From Paenibacillus paeoniae (lineage in GTDB: Bacteria; Bacillota; Bacilli; Paenibacillales; Paenibacillaceae), in NCBI RefSeq assembly GCF_003388735.1, contig NZ_QUBQ01000001.1, forward strand, positions 1,364,001 to 1,428,000: 64,000 nucleotides of DNA. Direction: 5' to 3'. The position numbers and the translations under genes were made by a program. Shown in pieces: positions 36,082 to 45,473 of this stretch. The notes below the pieces were generated by a model. The model did not search any database, was not told where the DNA came from, and worked only from the letters and a program-made list of their open reading frames with translations. Position 1 is the first letter of the stretch. Each line of letters opens with the position of its first letter.

Positions 36082-36653
36082 TGCGTTTGATTCTCCTCTT
36101 TCGGTTGTATCGTCTTGCGGTAGTCGGAAGGCGTAAGCCCTTTGGCTTGCCGGAACACCTTATAGAAGTTGGAAGGGCTGTGAAATCCGGCTTCGTAACA
36201 AATGTCCAGATTAGATAAGCCGGTATGAAGCAGCAGATGCGCTGCGCGGTCGATCCGAACCTTCTCCAGAAATGCGCGAGGTGTGACGGTTGTATCTTGC
36301 TTGAATAGTCTCTCCAAATGGAAGGCGCTAAGTCCGACATGGACAGCTATATCTTTTAGTTCTACTTTTTGCTTATGATGCTGAACGAGAAATTCTTTCA
36401 CTTGGCGTACGACAGCAACATTGGGAGAATGCTCGCTCTCCGGCCGACATCTCTTGCAGGCGCGGTAGCCGGCCTCCTCTGCATCGACCATGCGAGAATA
36501 GAAAGTTACATTTTCTTTTTTCGGTTTTCTGGATCGGCAGGAGGGACGGCAATAGATGCTGGTCGTTTTTACGGCGGTATAAAACAAACCGTCATACTTG
36601 CTGTCGCATTCGATAATGCGTTCCCACATTTCTTCAAAGGATAACTGTATCAT
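36078..36653 (-). CDS. adaA: Methylphosphotriester methyltransferase and activator AdaA
   Basis: A 191-residue protein with the N-terminal Ada zinc domain (cysteines 35, 39, 66 and 69; Cys 35 is the likely methyl acceptor) and a C-terminal AraC-type helix-turn-helix pair (about 85-180, with DICYEAGFHSPSNFYKVFRQ). Methylation of the zinc site switches on the adaptive response. GGGAGGG lies before the ATG on the coding strand. The downstream ogt gene overlaps it. Family length is normal. Confidence 0.94.
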   Translation of the reverse strand: MIQLSFEEMWERIIECDSKYDGLFYTAVKTTSIYCRPSCRSRKPKKENVTFYSRMVDAEEAGYRACKRCRPESEHSPNVAVVRQVKEFLVQHHKQKVELKDIAVHVGLSAFHLERLFKQDTTVTPRAFLEKVRIDRAAHLLLHTGLSNLDICYEAGFHSPSNFYKVFRQAKGLTPSDYRKTIQPKEENQTQ

Positions 36654-36795
36654 GCCTTGACCTCCCTCCCTATTGCTTATGTCCGGGTTTTTGATACCTT
36701 TCGTCTCGCTAGATTACGATACCATCTTATCAGGGAAGAGGAGAGAGGTTCGTCCTCATTCTTGCTCTTATGGTCTCTAAAACGAGGGATATTAG

Positions 36796-36846
36796 ACGAA
36801 AGGCATCCGCATCCCCTCGAATTAGAGGAGGTGCGAATGCCTTCGT
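36796..36846 (-). terminator. Probable hairpin terminator of the DUF3817 gene
   Basis: A long imperfect stem (ACGAAAGGCAT... with ...ATGCCTTCGT, about 20 pairs) lies just beyond the minus-strand DUF3817 stop codon at 36859. The following T tract on the minus strand is short, so it may instead be an RNA-stability hairpin. Confidence 0.45.
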
Positions 36847-36858
36847 GTTGGCGTAGCT

Positions 36859-37146
36859 CTAATCGCGCAGCAATTTGCGGTCCACAACGAATGGCCCGAA
36901 AGGCAATACCGATGCGACGCAGGCAGCGGCAAACTTCCAGAAGGACCAGCGATGCTTCAGTGTAACGTGAATAACAGCCAAAATGTAGAGAACAAATAAA
37001 AGTCCGTGCAAGCTGCCAACAATTTGAACCATTAGAGGTGAATCGGCCCAATATTTGAGCGGCATGGCAATGAAGAGCAGAATGAGAAAGGATAATCCTT
37101 CCAAAATACCAATTACACGTAGTCTGCCTTTTGCGGTTTTTAACAT
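36859..37146 (-). CDS. DUF3817 family membrane protein
   Basis: A 95-residue protein with three hydrophobic segments; the blocks GRLRVIGILEGLSFLILLF and MPLKYWA then VGSLHGLLFVLY are typical of DUF3817. I placed the start at the internal ATG (residue MLKTAKGR), because GGAGGTACAAC lies directly upstream; the longer frame begins seven codons earlier. The TetR gene stop is 22 bases upstream of this start, so the two are probably one transcript. Function unknown. Confidence 0.85.
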   Translation of the reverse strand: MLKTAKGRLRVIGILEGLSFLILLFIAMPLKYWADSPLMVQIVGSLHGLLFVLYILAVIHVTLKHRWSFWKFAAACVASVLPFGPFVVDRKLLRD

Positions 37147-37168
37147 GTTGTACCTCCGGTTTGTCATA

Positions 37169-37813
37169 TCATGAATGGAGATCCCGGCGAAGCGCGAGAC
37201 CGTCCCATAGCAATTGTACGATTTCGGAGGCGGTTTGTTCCACAGTTTGCAAATCGTTCACAATCTCCTTGCGATTGCGTACGGTCATCATGGCGGTGAA
37301 GACATGGGATAGCAGTATTGGATTGGCATGCTCGATCTCACCTTTGTCCATCGCCTGCTGAAATACGGCTGACAGAAGTCTGTGAAGCGCTCCTTCTCCG
37401 TCGCGTATAGCTGTAACTTGCTCTTCCGTAAGTCCAGGAGCAGCTTCTCTCATCATCGTCTCGAAATCAATGTGCGCATTGCGCATATGCCTGCTTGCGA
37501 CCACAAGCAGCCGTTCCTTGAGCGTACCGGAGCCATTGACGATCAGAGCGGTCTGATCATGGGCAATTTTAAGTACGAAGAGAAGCGATTCGGTGAAAAG
37601 GACAGCTTTATTGCTGAAATAATAATAGACGCTAGCTTTTGTAACGCCGCAAGCTTGCGCTACGCTCTCAAGCGATACTTTTTCGAAGCCTTGCTCCATG
37701 AACAATTGTGAAGCTGTACGCAAGATTTGTCCCATCGTTGGTGGGGTGCCGGTCGATTTCGGCCGGCCTGGTCTACGTTTGGGCGGGGTGGGTTGCAAAT
37801 GCGTATCCTCCAT
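37169..37813 (-). CDS. TetR/AcrR family transcriptional regulator
   Basis: A 214-residue repressor-type regulator. The N-terminal tail is basic and Pro-rich (PPKRRPGRPKSTG). The TetR helix-turn-helix is at about residues 28-75 (GVTKASVYYYFSNKAVLF), and the rest is the ligand-binding and dimer domain. It is divergent from the MMPL exporter gene. The 116-base gap between them holds an imperfect palindrome that should be the operator. It probably represses the exporter and itself. Confidence 0.9.
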   Translation of the reverse strand: MEDTHLQPTPPKRRPGRPKSTGTPPTMGQILRTASQLFMEQGFEKVSLESVAQACGVTKASVYYYFSNKAVLFTESLLFVLKIAHDQTALIVNGSGTLKERLLVVASRHMRNAHIDFETMMREAAPGLTEEQVTAIRDGEGALHRLLSAVFQQAMDKGEIEHANPILLSHVFTAMMTVRNRKEIVNDLQTVEQTASEIVQLLWDGLALRRDLHS

Positions 37814-37835
37814 TCAAAAAAAATACATATCTATA

Positions 37836-37851
37836 GGTTGATTAATTAACC
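37836..37851. promoter_or_regulatory. Candidate TetR operator (imperfect palindrome)
   Basis: GGTTGATTAATTAACC matches its own reverse complement at 14 of 16 positions and lies in the AT-rich gap between the divergent tetR and mmpL genes, close to where both promoters must be. This is the usual placement of a TetR operator. Confidence 0.55.
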
Positions 37852-37929
37852 TTCGGGTATATATAATTAATTCATCATATTACTTTATTATAACGTTTAG
37901 TTGGAAAGAACGAAACGGAGGAGTCGGGA

Positions 37930-40149
37930 ATGATCAACAAGCTGGCATCATTTTTTGCGGGGAAATACACGAGATGGGTCACCCTATTCGTTTGGGTTGC
38001 AGTTGCGGTCCTATTGACAGTGGCATTGCCATCTGTGGGAGGAATGGAGAAGAACAATGCGCCCAATCTGCAGGCGAACAGTCCGTCTGTTCTGGCAGAT
38101 GAGACTATCAAGCAGTACTTCCCCAGCGGAGCTGGCGTGCCTGCGCTTATTGTTTGGCATCGAGAGAGCGGCCTTACCGATGCAGATTACGCCTCGATTC
38201 AGGCGGTTACGAAGGAGTTGGCCGAGAATCCGTTGGAAGCGCAGAGGGAGCTTATACCGCTTCATCTGATGCCGTTGCCTGCTTTGCAGCAGTTCACGTC
38301 GGAGGACGGCACTACGCTTGCTCAGCCCGTTTCTTTCGAAGAGGCCACTGAGACGGAAGTGCTGAAGGAAAATATGGAGAAGGTTAAAGAGCTGGCAACG
38401 GCTGCCGTGGGGAACGATCCCTTCCTTGTACCCATTAAAGGGGCATCCGAGCTTAGCGCGCGCATTAGCGGTCCAGTCGGTATCTCAATCGACGCTACGG
38501 GGCTGTTCCAAAATGCCGACTTTGTCTTAATGTCGGCGACAGTGCTGCTTGTGCTGATATTGCTGCTGCTGATCTACCGCTCGCCTATTCTGGCCGTTAT
38601 TCCGCTTGTTGGAGTCGGATTTGCTTATGCGGTCACAAGCCCGCTGCTTGGCTGGATGGCAGGCGAAGGCTGGATTACAGTAGATTCGCAGGCAATTGCG
38701 ATTATGACGGTGCTATTGTTCGGAGCGGGTACGGATTATTGTCTGTTCTTTATCACTCGGTTCCGGCAAGAGCTAACCAAAGAGAGCAGCCGTTCAGCCG
38801 CACTCATTCATGCGTTTAAGGGAGCTTCCGGCGCTATCGCCATGAGCGGCTTTACAGTGGTACTTTCTCTTCTGGCGCTGCTGCTTGCGAAGTATGGCGC
38901 ATATGACCGGTTCGCGGTTCCGTTCAGCTTGGCCATTCTGATTATGATGATTGCCAGTCTGACTCTTATTCCGGCGCTGATGTCCATCATTGGCCGGAAG
39001 TCCTTCTATCCGTTCATCCCGCGTACAGAGGAGATGGAGAAGGAACGTGCTGCCAAGAGGGGCAAAACCTATCGCGCCGAAGGAAAGCGTAGAACGATTA
39101 GCGACAAGGTCGGCAAGCTAGTTGTTGCTAAGCCATGGACCGTAACGATAGCCTGCATTGCGGTGCTTGGCGTGCTGGCAGCAGCCTCGACTGGCATCAA
39201 ATATACGTACGATCTGATGTCTTCCTTCCCCGAAAATATGCCGTCGCGAGAAGGCTTTACCGTTATTCAGAATCATTATGCACCTGGTGAACTGGCTCCT
39301 GTTACGGTTGTCGTGCGGAATGGAGAAGGGGCCAATCTTGCAGGGGGGTTGACCGCGCTTAGAGAGGTTGATCATGTATCGGAGCCAAAGGCGAGCGAGA
39401 TTGATGCCGTCTATTCGTCCCTCAGTGTCATCTTGAATGTTAATCCGTATTCCCAGAATGCCATGGACGCCATTCCGCAAATTAGAGATGCTGCAATTGA
39501 GGCTTTAAAGAACGCGGGCATTGTGGATGCCGAAAGACAAGTATGGGTCGGCGGGCAGACGGCCGCGCAATATGATACCAAGATGCTGACCGATCGGGAC
39601 AACCGCGTCATTATGCCAGTTGTCATTGGGCTAATTGCGGTATTGCTGCTGTTGTACTTGAGATCCGTTACTGCGACGATCTATCTGATCGGAACTGTGC
39701 TGCTCTCCTATGTAGCAGCTTTGGGTCTCGGCTGGCTCATTCTTCATCATGTGATGGGCGTTGATGCGATTCAAGGGGCGATTCCGCTTTATGCTTTCGT
39801 ATTCCTCATTGCTCTTGGCGAGGATTACAATATATTTATGATCTCAAGCATCTGGCAGAAGCGTAAAACGATGCCGCTGCTGCAAGCGATCCGTGAAGGC
39901 GTGAGCGAGACAGGCAGCGTAATTACTTCGGCTGGCTTGATTCTGGCGGCAACATTCGCCGTACTGGCAACCTTGCCAATCCAGGTACTTGTTCAGTTCG
40001 GTCTCATTACAGCTATCGGCGTATTAATGGATACGTTCATCGTACGACCTTTCCTTGTACCGGCAATTACGGCTATTCTGGGGAAATATGCTTTCTGGCC
40101 TAGCAAAGCTACATCTGTTGATGAATCGAAGCAAGTTCATTACGAATAA
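37930..40149 (+). CDS. MMPL family (YdfJ-like) membrane exporter
   Basis: A 739-residue RND-type transporter with the MMPL arrangement: one N-terminal segment, an extracellular domain (about 45-190), five to six segments (about 190-360, with the family pattern GAGTDYCLFFITRFR), a second segment and extracellular domain, and a final membrane bundle with ALGEDYNIFMISSIW. Both halves retain the G-x-x-x-D-Y proton-relay motif. GGAGGAG precedes ATG 37930. The divergent TetR suggests inducible export of a lipid or drug. A terminator follows at 40199. Confidence 0.92.
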   Translation: MINKLASFFAGKYTRWVTLFVWVAVAVLLTVALPSVGGMEKNNAPNLQANSPSVLADETIKQYFPSGAGVPALIVWHRESGLTDADYASIQAVTKELAENPLEAQRELIPLHLMPLPALQQFTSEDGTTLAQPVSFEEATETEVLKENMEKVKELATAAVGNDPFLVPIKGASELSARISGPVGISIDATGLFQNADFVLMSATVLLVLILLLLIYRSPILAVIPLVGVGFAYAVTSPLLGWMAGEGWITVDSQAIAIMTVLLFGAGTDYCLFFITRFRQELTKESSRSAALIHAFKGASGAIAMSGFTVVLSLLALLLAKYGAYDRFAVPFSLAILIMMIASLTLIPALMSIIGRKSFYPFIPRTEEMEKERAAKRGKTYRAEGKRRTISDKVGKLVVAKPWTVTIACIAVLGVLAAASTGIKYTYDLMSSFPENMPSREGFTVIQNHYAPGELAPVTVVVRNGEGANLAGGLTALREVDHVSEPKASEIDAVYSSLSVILNVNPYSQNAMDAIPQIRDAAIEALKNAGIVDAERQVWVGGQTAAQYDTKMLTDRDNRVIMPVVIGLIAVLLLLYLRSVTATIYLIGTVLLSYVAALGLGWLILHHVMGVDAIQGAIPLYAFVFLIALGEDYNIFMISSIWQKRKTMPLLQAIREGVSETGSVITSAGLILAATFAVLATLPIQVLVQFGLITAIGVLMDTFIVRPFLVPAITAILGKYAFWPSKATSVDESKQVHYE

Positions 40150-40198
40150 GGAAATACTTATTCTGCTCGGAATGACGTGGTTTGTATAGTCACAACAT

Positions 40199-40240
40199 AA
40201 CGGCTCGATGCGGCAAATCTGTCGTATCGAGCCGTTTTTT
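40199..40240 (+). terminator. Intrinsic terminator after the MMPL gene
   Basis: A stem of about 16 bp (AACGGCTCGATGCGGC / GTCGTATCGAGCCGTT with G-U pairs) and 6-base loop, then six T residues. Confidence 0.9.
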
Positions 40241-40345
40241 GTCATGGTGCAATTAGGTGCCGTTCATATTTTTTGAAACTTTTCCCTATCTTCGAACGTC
40301 TCTCTATTGAACCGTGAAGGAGAGAGAAAAGAGGAGGGTACAGAG

Positions 40346-40927
40346 ATGAAAGCAGGCAAGTTTATTTGGGCAAGCTTGATTTTTGCAGTGTTGCTAGGCA
40401 GTTTTGCGATCGCACCCGAAGGGGCAAGCGCATGCAGCTGCGCTTTTCCGGGAAGTGTCAACGAAGCCAAGCTGAATAACGATGTCGTATTTGACGGTAC
40501 GGTTACGGGCAAGAAGGAGCCCGTGCGATTATTCTCGAGATCATCGGCAACTCCGATAACTTGGACATTCGAGGTTCATGAGATATGGAAGGGGAAAGTA
40601 TCGCCGGCGATTTCCGTTGTCTCTGTTCAAGCTAGTGAAAGCTGCGGCTATGAATTTAAGGAGGGGTCCAGGTATATTGTCTATGCCAGAAATTCAGGGA
40701 ATTCGCTGGAAGTCAGCTTATGCAGCCGAACCGCCCTGCACAGCGCAGCTGGACAGGACTTGGCCGAGCTTGGCGTAGGCAGTGTGCCTCCACAGCCGCA
40801 AGCAGGACAACCCTCGGGATCATCGACCCTGTTAGGGTGGGTGCTGCCGATTGTTGGTTTAGGAGTCTTAATAGCCGTTTTCTTCATCCTGCGCCAGCGA
40901 ACAAAAAGAAGGCCGACTAGCATGTAA
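40346..40927 (+). CDS. Secreted TIMP/NTR-like protein with C-terminal membrane anchor
   Basis: A 193-residue exported protein. The signal peptide should be cut after ASA at residue 29, leaving Cys-Ser-Cys as the new N-terminus. The next part (about 30-135) has the NTR/TIMP-like pattern: VVFDGTVTGKK, then TFEVHEIWKGK, SCGYEFKEGSRYIVYA and a last Cys pair. A Gly/Pro/Gln linker and a single membrane helix with a basic tail (about 165-193) finish it. GAGGAGGG precedes ATG 40346. In animal TIMPs the free Cys-x-Cys chelates the protease zinc; a similar role here is speculation. Confidence 0.8.
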   Translation: MKAGKFIWASLIFAVLLGSFAIAPEGASACSCAFPGSVNEAKLNNDVVFDGTVTGKKEPVRLFSRSSATPITWTFEVHEIWKGKVSPAISVVSVQASESCGYEFKEGSRYIVYARNSGNSLEVSLCSRTALHSAAGQDLAELGVGSVPPQPQAGQPSGSSTLLGWVLPIVGLGVLIAVFFILRQRTKRRPTSM

Positions 40928-40974
40928 AGCACACGCTGTCAGCCTACTCCTATAGCAGGGCAATTCTATTGAGA

Positions 40975-42387
40975 TTAAATAAGGAACATAGCTACAATCG
41001 TCGTCACGACGAGTCCGATGACAACGGGTTTCAAATTGCGCCTTGCCAGCTCGAAAGGACTTACTCCACAGATAGCTGCCGCCGGAATAAGCGCCCAAGG
41101 CACCAATGTGCCGCCGCCAACCCAGATGGCTGCGACTTGACCAAGTGCGGTAAGAGTGGCGATGCCGGAGCCAATCGCATGACCGAATAGCTGTGCGATG
41201 GAGCCGGCAAGCGAAATGCCGGAGAAGCCCGAGCCGTCGAGTCCGGTCACCGCGCCAACCAGAGTTAGCGTGATGGAGCCGACAACGCTATTAACCGGCA
41301 CTTCATGCGCAAGCGCAACGCCTAGATCGTTCACGATGCCGTTCGAAGCTTCAGGCAGTTTTTCGCCAAACATGGCGAAGAAGCCGGAATCGCCCAGGTA
41401 GAAGAAAGCGGCGATCGGAATAACAGGCCCAAATACGCGGAAGCCGAATAGAAACCCGTCAATCAAATACCCTGTCGCTTTTTCAAGTCCTTTGCCGCGA
41501 TGCGTCATCATCGTAATGACTAGCATGATAATAATAGAGGTGCCGCCGATTAGTGCGGTGGCATCTCCGCCTTGCAGATTGAAGGCGAACATCGCTGCGA
41601 CATTGAGCGCGTAAAGAATCGGAATGGCAACCGCCAGTATCCGTTTGGAGGCAAGGGACAATACCTCATTCCCCGTATCATTTTCTCCGGCAGATCCGAC
41701 GCTTGTGTCATGAATGGGTTCAATTAATCCGTCATTCCATCGCCCGGTGCGCATATCGCGTTTCATTAACCAAAAGGCAGCAACAGTCGTCACCGCACCC
41801 ATGACGATAACGAGAGGGATGCTGGCTTGCATCACCTCACTGACGGGTATTCCCGCAGCAGCGGCAGTCAGATTCGGCGCGCCTTGAATAATGTAATCGC
41901 CGGAGAGCGCGATACCATGGCCAAATAGGTTCATGGCAACGGCAGCCCCCAGTGCCGGCAGTCCAACACGCAGCGCAACGGGAAGCAGGACAGCTCCGAT
42001 CAGCGCGACTGCGGGCGAAGGCCAGAAAAAAAGCGACGTGACCATCATAATTAGACCAATTCCCCAAAAAGCCAATGAAGGCGTTCTCATGAACGATGTG
42101 AACGGAGCGATCATGACTTCGTTAATGCCCGTTCGAATTAGAATTCGGCTCATGGCGACAATTATGGATATAATGAGAATAGTCCCAAGCAGTTCTTTTA
42201 TGGCATAGATAAAGCTGTTGAAAATTCCGCTAACAGAACCTTCGATAGAAGTAGTAGCCAACAAGCCGATGCCCAGAATGCCTGCGACGCAGACAAGCGT
42301 GGTGTCTCTGCGCATAATCATAAAGCCTATGATCGCCACCACAAAAATGAGATAAACCCAGTGAACCGCAGCTAACTGAATAGCCAT
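40975..42387 (-). CDS. Putative ion or carboxylate permease, about 12 membrane segments
   Basis: A 470-residue membrane protein resembling YhfA-like and other ion-transporter-superfamily permeases. Two similar halves are visible, each with a Gly/Pro-rich hairpin: FWPSPAVALIGAVLLPVALR and AHEVPVNSVVGSITLTLVGA. About twelve hydrophobic segments are present. The substrate cannot be predicted. It converges on the TIMP-like gene and shares no clear operon. I see no ribosome site that decides another start. Confidence 0.65.
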   Translation of the reverse strand: MAIQLAAVHWVYLIFVVAIIGFMIMRRDTTLVCVAGILGIGLLATTSIEGSVSGIFNSFIYAIKELLGTILIISIIVAMSRILIRTGINEVMIAPFTSFMRTPSLAFWGIGLIMMVTSLFFWPSPAVALIGAVLLPVALRVGLPALGAAVAMNLFGHGIALSGDYIIQGAPNLTAAAAGIPVSEVMQASIPLVIVMGAVTTVAAFWLMKRDMRTGRWNDGLIEPIHDTSVGSAGENDTGNEVLSLASKRILAVAIPILYALNVAAMFAFNLQGGDATALIGGTSIIIMLVITMMTHRGKGLEKATGYLIDGFLFGFRVFGPVIPIAAFFYLGDSGFFAMFGEKLPEASNGIVNDLGVALAHEVPVNSVVGSITLTLVGAVTGLDGSGFSGISLAGSIAQLFGHAIGSGIATLTALGQVAAIWVGGGTLVPWALIPAAAICGVSPFELARRNLKPVVIGLVVTTIVAMFLI

Positions 42388-42586
42388 ATGCGATCATCCT
42401 CCCAGCATGCAACGTAGCCGGAGCGCCGGCTATCGTACTGTAATGTATGCAGGGATGGACATAGGCGTTCAGCTCCATGGAGCTTGTCATGAAATCGGTT
42501 GCGCATGGGGGTAGGCTGTGCTATCCTACTAACAACATGGACAAGTTGTGTCTGGAACAGCGAGAACGGAAAGGATGACCATAGTA

Positions 42587-42859
42587 ATGATAACGGTAAG
42601 CATCTTGGATGCGGCCATGACGTATTCGAAGGAAACCGGCTACGTTGGCAATGTGAAGTTCAACGTGGAAGGACATGCGCATGCGTATGAGATTGCGCTC
42701 CATAGCAAGCGCGGGACAGAGTGGGGCTACGGACTGTTTTTCTTGAATGAATCAGGCAAAGAAGAGCAGCTGGAAGAGCTGGAAGACGAGCTGGAGGAGA
42801 ATGACGAGGTGTTCGATCAGCTGGTGCAGGCCGCAAAGGACAAGCTGGCTCCAAAATAA
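42587..42859 (+). CDS. Small acidic protein of unknown function
   Basis: A 90-residue soluble protein with a beta-rich first half (YVGNVKFNVEGHAHAYEIALHS, aromatic WGYGLFF) and a strongly acidic, coiled-coil-prone tail (about 55-85, Glu, Leu and Asp). I chose ATG 42587, twelve bases after GGAAAGG; two earlier in-frame starts overlap that site. I do not recognise the family. A hairpin at 42864-42901 follows, without a clear T tract. Confidence 0.65.
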   Translation: MITVSILDAAMTYSKETGYVGNVKFNVEGHAHAYEIALHSKRGTEWGYGLFFLNESGKEEQLEELEDELEENDEVFDQLVQAAKDKLAPK

Positions 42860-42863
42860 AGGA

Positions 42864-42901
42864 AAGCCCATGCCCGAGTGTTTATCTCGTGACATGGGCT
42901 T
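42864..42901. terminator. Possible terminator hairpin between converging genes
   Basis: Stem AAGCCCATG / CATGGGCTT (9 bp) with a 20-base loop. No long T run follows on either strand, so its efficiency is doubtful. Confidence 0.4.
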
Positions 42902-42921
42902 CTTCGTCGCGGGTGATGCCG

Positions 42922-43542
42922 CTAAGCGGAATGATCGATAAAGTCTTTCTTGTTCTTGCTCTTCATATAACGATAAGTAATATATCCTGCTGCGAGTACA
43001 CATAGTACAACTAGAATCCATGTGCCATATGAGGAGATATCATTGGAGAGGTCTTGTACCTTATCTCCGACTAAAGTGCCTAAAATGAAATAAATTATCG
43101 TCCATACGAAAGCCGAAGGATACGCGAAGAGCATGAAGCGAATAAATCGCATTCGATTAAGTCCCATTACATAAGGGGTTACATGACGCAGGAACGGAAA
43201 GCATAGACTAATGCTGATCGCATATCCGCCATACTTTTCGCTAAGCTCTTCCGAGCGGTCGAAAAACTTGGCAATGTTTTTCTTCCGCCTGAACCAGTTC
43301 GACAGCTTGGCGCCTGAGAATCGACCGATGCTGTATCCGAAAGTCATGGCTGAGCATATGCCAAGAAAGGTCATCATATAAGTGGGAATCGTTGATAGAG
43401 CGCCTGCTGCAGACAACGCTCCGCCCGTCATGACGACAGCTTCGTTCGGAATCGGCAAGCCGATCAGACCCAGACACAATACAAGGAACAGGGCTGCATA
43501 ACCAACTTGTTCGATGATGGACAATAATAAGTCATAAGCCAT
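42922..43542 (-). CDS. DedA family membrane protein
   Basis: A 206-residue DedA/SNARE-associated membrane protein. The family core is visible: LIGLPIPNEAVVMTGGALSA, then GYSIGRFSG and the basic FPFLRHVTPYVMGLNRM block. DedA proteins are thought to move polyprenyl phosphate or phospholipids between leaflets and need an Arg in the F-x-R-x-x-x-P region, which is present. I chose the internal ATG (MAYDLL) at 43542, with AGGAAG upstream; a TTG nine codons earlier lacks such a site. Confidence 0.9.
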   Translation of the reverse strand: MAYDLLLSIIEQVGYAALFLVLCLGLIGLPIPNEAVVMTGGALSAAGALSTIPTYMMTFLGICSAMTFGYSIGRFSGAKLSNWFRRKKNIAKFFDRSEELSEKYGGYAISISLCFPFLRHVTPYVMGLNRMRFIRFMLFAYPSAFVWTIIYFILGTLVGDKVQDLSNDISSYGTWILVVLCVLAAGYITYRYMKSKNKKDFIDHSA

Positions 43543-43746
43543 TTTGCCAGCACGCTTCCTATTCTCCAATAGTTTCGTGAGTGTGGGAATCTAATGTACA
43601 AGGTAACATAACTTGAACTCATTTCATAGTTCATACGCTCCCCGGATCTAAACGTTTCGAATTTAACCTTTTCGTAACTTTTTCCAGTCGAAGCAACGCT
43701 ATAATTAGGGTTAGCTTACGTGTAAGATGAAGGAGCGAAGGGGAAA

Positions 43747-44007
43747 ATGTTGAAATTTGGACAGAAAGTAGCTGTTCTTCGAAGCTGCGAATCCATTACA
43801 TATACGATATGCTTATCGATGCTTGGCGATGAGGTTGCTGCATGTGAAGCAGCCAAGCGGGTTCTCACCGAATTATTCCAGGATCCGGAGTTTTGGAAAA
43901 GGGAGGAGCCGCAGCGTCAGGGCTACATCATGCGTCAATGTTTCGGCTTCTGTATGATAGTCGAGGGAGGCATGTGCTCGGAAGCGGCATCGACTTGCGT
44001 GTCGTAA
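43747..44007 (+). CDS. Small protein of unknown function, sigma region 2-like helix pattern
   Basis: An 86-residue protein. GAAGGAG and AGGGGA lie just before ATG 43747, and a TATAAT at 43700-43705 gives a likely promoter. The middle (YTICLSMLGDEVAACEAAKRVLTELF) recalls the amphipathic helices of sigma-70 region 2 in extracytoplasmic sigma-like proteins, but no full domain is present. It is Cys-rich at the end. The MFS gene starts 20 bases later. Identity is uncertain. Confidence 0.55.
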   Translation: MLKFGQKVAVLRSCESITYTICLSMLGDEVAACEAAKRVLTELFQDPEFWKREEPQRQGYIMRQCFGFCMIVEGGMCSEAASTCVS

Positions 44008-44027
44008 TCGAAAGGACCTACAAACGA

Positions 44028-45446
44028 ATGAAAGAAGAAATATCCGATTCATCACGAACAAAAATTACGGTTGCCTTATTCGTAGCGACTTTTCTAGCAG
44101 CGATTGAAGGTACAATCGTCGGCACAGCTATGCCAAGCATAACCGGCGAGCTGGAAGGCGTACAGCTCTATAGCTGGATTATCTCTATCTATTTATTAGC
44201 AACGGTCATTACGACGCCTATCTATGGCAAACTGTCGGATTTGTACGGTCGTAAGAGAATGTTTATTATCGGCGCACTTATCTTTCTGGCGGGCTCTATG
44301 TTGTCGGGCATCGCTCAATCGATGACCGAGCTGATCTGGTACCGAGCGCTGCAAGGGCTTGGCGCAGGTGCGCTGACGACGATTCCGTATACGGTTATTG
44401 GCGATCTGTACTCATTCGAGAAGCGGGCGAAGGTACAAGGATGGATGTCCAGTATTTGGGGAATCGCAGGCATATCAGGACCGCTGCTTGGCGGGCTTCT
44501 TGTTGATTATGTATCTTGGAGAGCCATCTTCTATATGAATTTGCCTTTCGGCATTGTGGCTCTTATTATGCTGTCTCTCTCCATGAAGGAGAAGCTGGAG
44601 AAGCAAAAGAGGCATATCGATTTTCCAGGCATCATCGTGTTCAGCGTGGGCATGTTCTTTTTCCTCTATGCGATGTCGCTTCTGCGGGGCGAAGGCGGGA
44701 ATGCTCCAAGCGGCTGGGGGACGGCGGTGCTATTTGGCTTGTCTGCTGCACTGCTCGCATTCTTCATCTGGATTGAGAAGCGCTCGCCGGAGCCAATCAT
44801 ACCCCTTCAGTTATTCCGCAGCCGGCTCATCTCGATGGCGAATATAATCAGCTTCCTCCTATGTGTCATTAACGTAGCTGTTATTTTTTATTTGCCGCTA
44901 TGGTTTCAAGGAGTGTACGGCCAGTCGGCTACGTATTCCGGCATTTTAATGATTCCTTTATCCATCGCTTGGCCGCTCGGCTCCATTCTGGCAGGCAATC
45001 TGATCTCGAAGACGGGGCTGCGTACGATATGTATCATCTCGGCCTGCTTCCTGCTTGTCAGTAATGCGGGTTTTGCGTTGGTAGGTAGTTCTTCCTCAAT
45101 CTGGCTGTTGGTGTTCTACACTTTCTTGTCCGGCATTAGCTTCGGATTGACGCTTACAGCACTGACGGTTGCAGTCACTTCGGCAGTTGGCAGAGAGCTT
45201 CGCGGCGCAGCCGTTGCGAGCAATAACTTCATCCGTACGCTGGGGCAGACGATTGGCATCACAGTGTTCGGTCTGATGCTTCATACCGGCACGGCAAATG
45301 ACATTGATCCCGCTGCTCTGGAAGCGAGTTTGCACCACATTTTCGTTTGGGTTGCATGGCTTTCGGTCGCTGTCCTGCTTCTATCCTTTATTACGCCAAA
45401 ACAGGCGCAGGAAGAACCGTTGCAAGCGGGCAATCAAGCATCATGA
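44028..45446 (+). CDS. MFS drug exporter, DHA2 (14-segment) family
   Basis: A 472-residue proton-coupled exporter. Motif C-like and A-like blocks are visible: GTIVGTAMPSI in segment 1, GKLSDLYGRKRMF after segment 2 and GALTTIPYTVIGDLY; about fourteen hydrophobic segments. I placed the start at ATG 44028, twelve bases after AAAGGA; the frame is open upstream into the preceding small gene. The serine hydrolase gene follows after 27 bases, so they may share a transcript. Substrate unknown. Confidence 0.9.
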   Translation: MKEEISDSSRTKITVALFVATFLAAIEGTIVGTAMPSITGELEGVQLYSWIISIYLLATVITTPIYGKLSDLYGRKRMFIIGALIFLAGSMLSGIAQSMTELIWYRALQGLGAGALTTIPYTVIGDLYSFEKRAKVQGWMSSIWGIAGISGPLLGGLLVDYVSWRAIFYMNLPFGIVALIMLSLSMKEKLEKQKRHIDFPGIIVFSVGMFFFLYAMSLLRGEGGNAPSGWGTAVLFGLSAALLAFFIWIEKRSPEPIIPLQLFRSRLISMANIISFLLCVINVAVIFYLPLWFQGVYGQSATYSGILMIPLSIAWPLGSILAGNLISKTGLRTICIISACFLLVSNAGFALVGSSSSIWLLVFYTFLSGISFGLTLTALTVAVTSAVGRELRGAAVASNNFIRTLGQTIGITVFGLMLHTGTANDIDPAALEASLHHIFVWVAWLSVAVLLLSFITPKQAQEEPLQAGNQAS

Positions 45447-45473
45447 CGCTTCGTGCAGAAAGGTAAGGACGAT

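Noticed and set aside
43686..43692. AGTCGAA near the promoter of the 86-residue gene, considered as a Spo0A box
   Set aside because: Has a mismatch at the first base, stands alone and lies upstream of the -10, unlike the two clear tandem sites.
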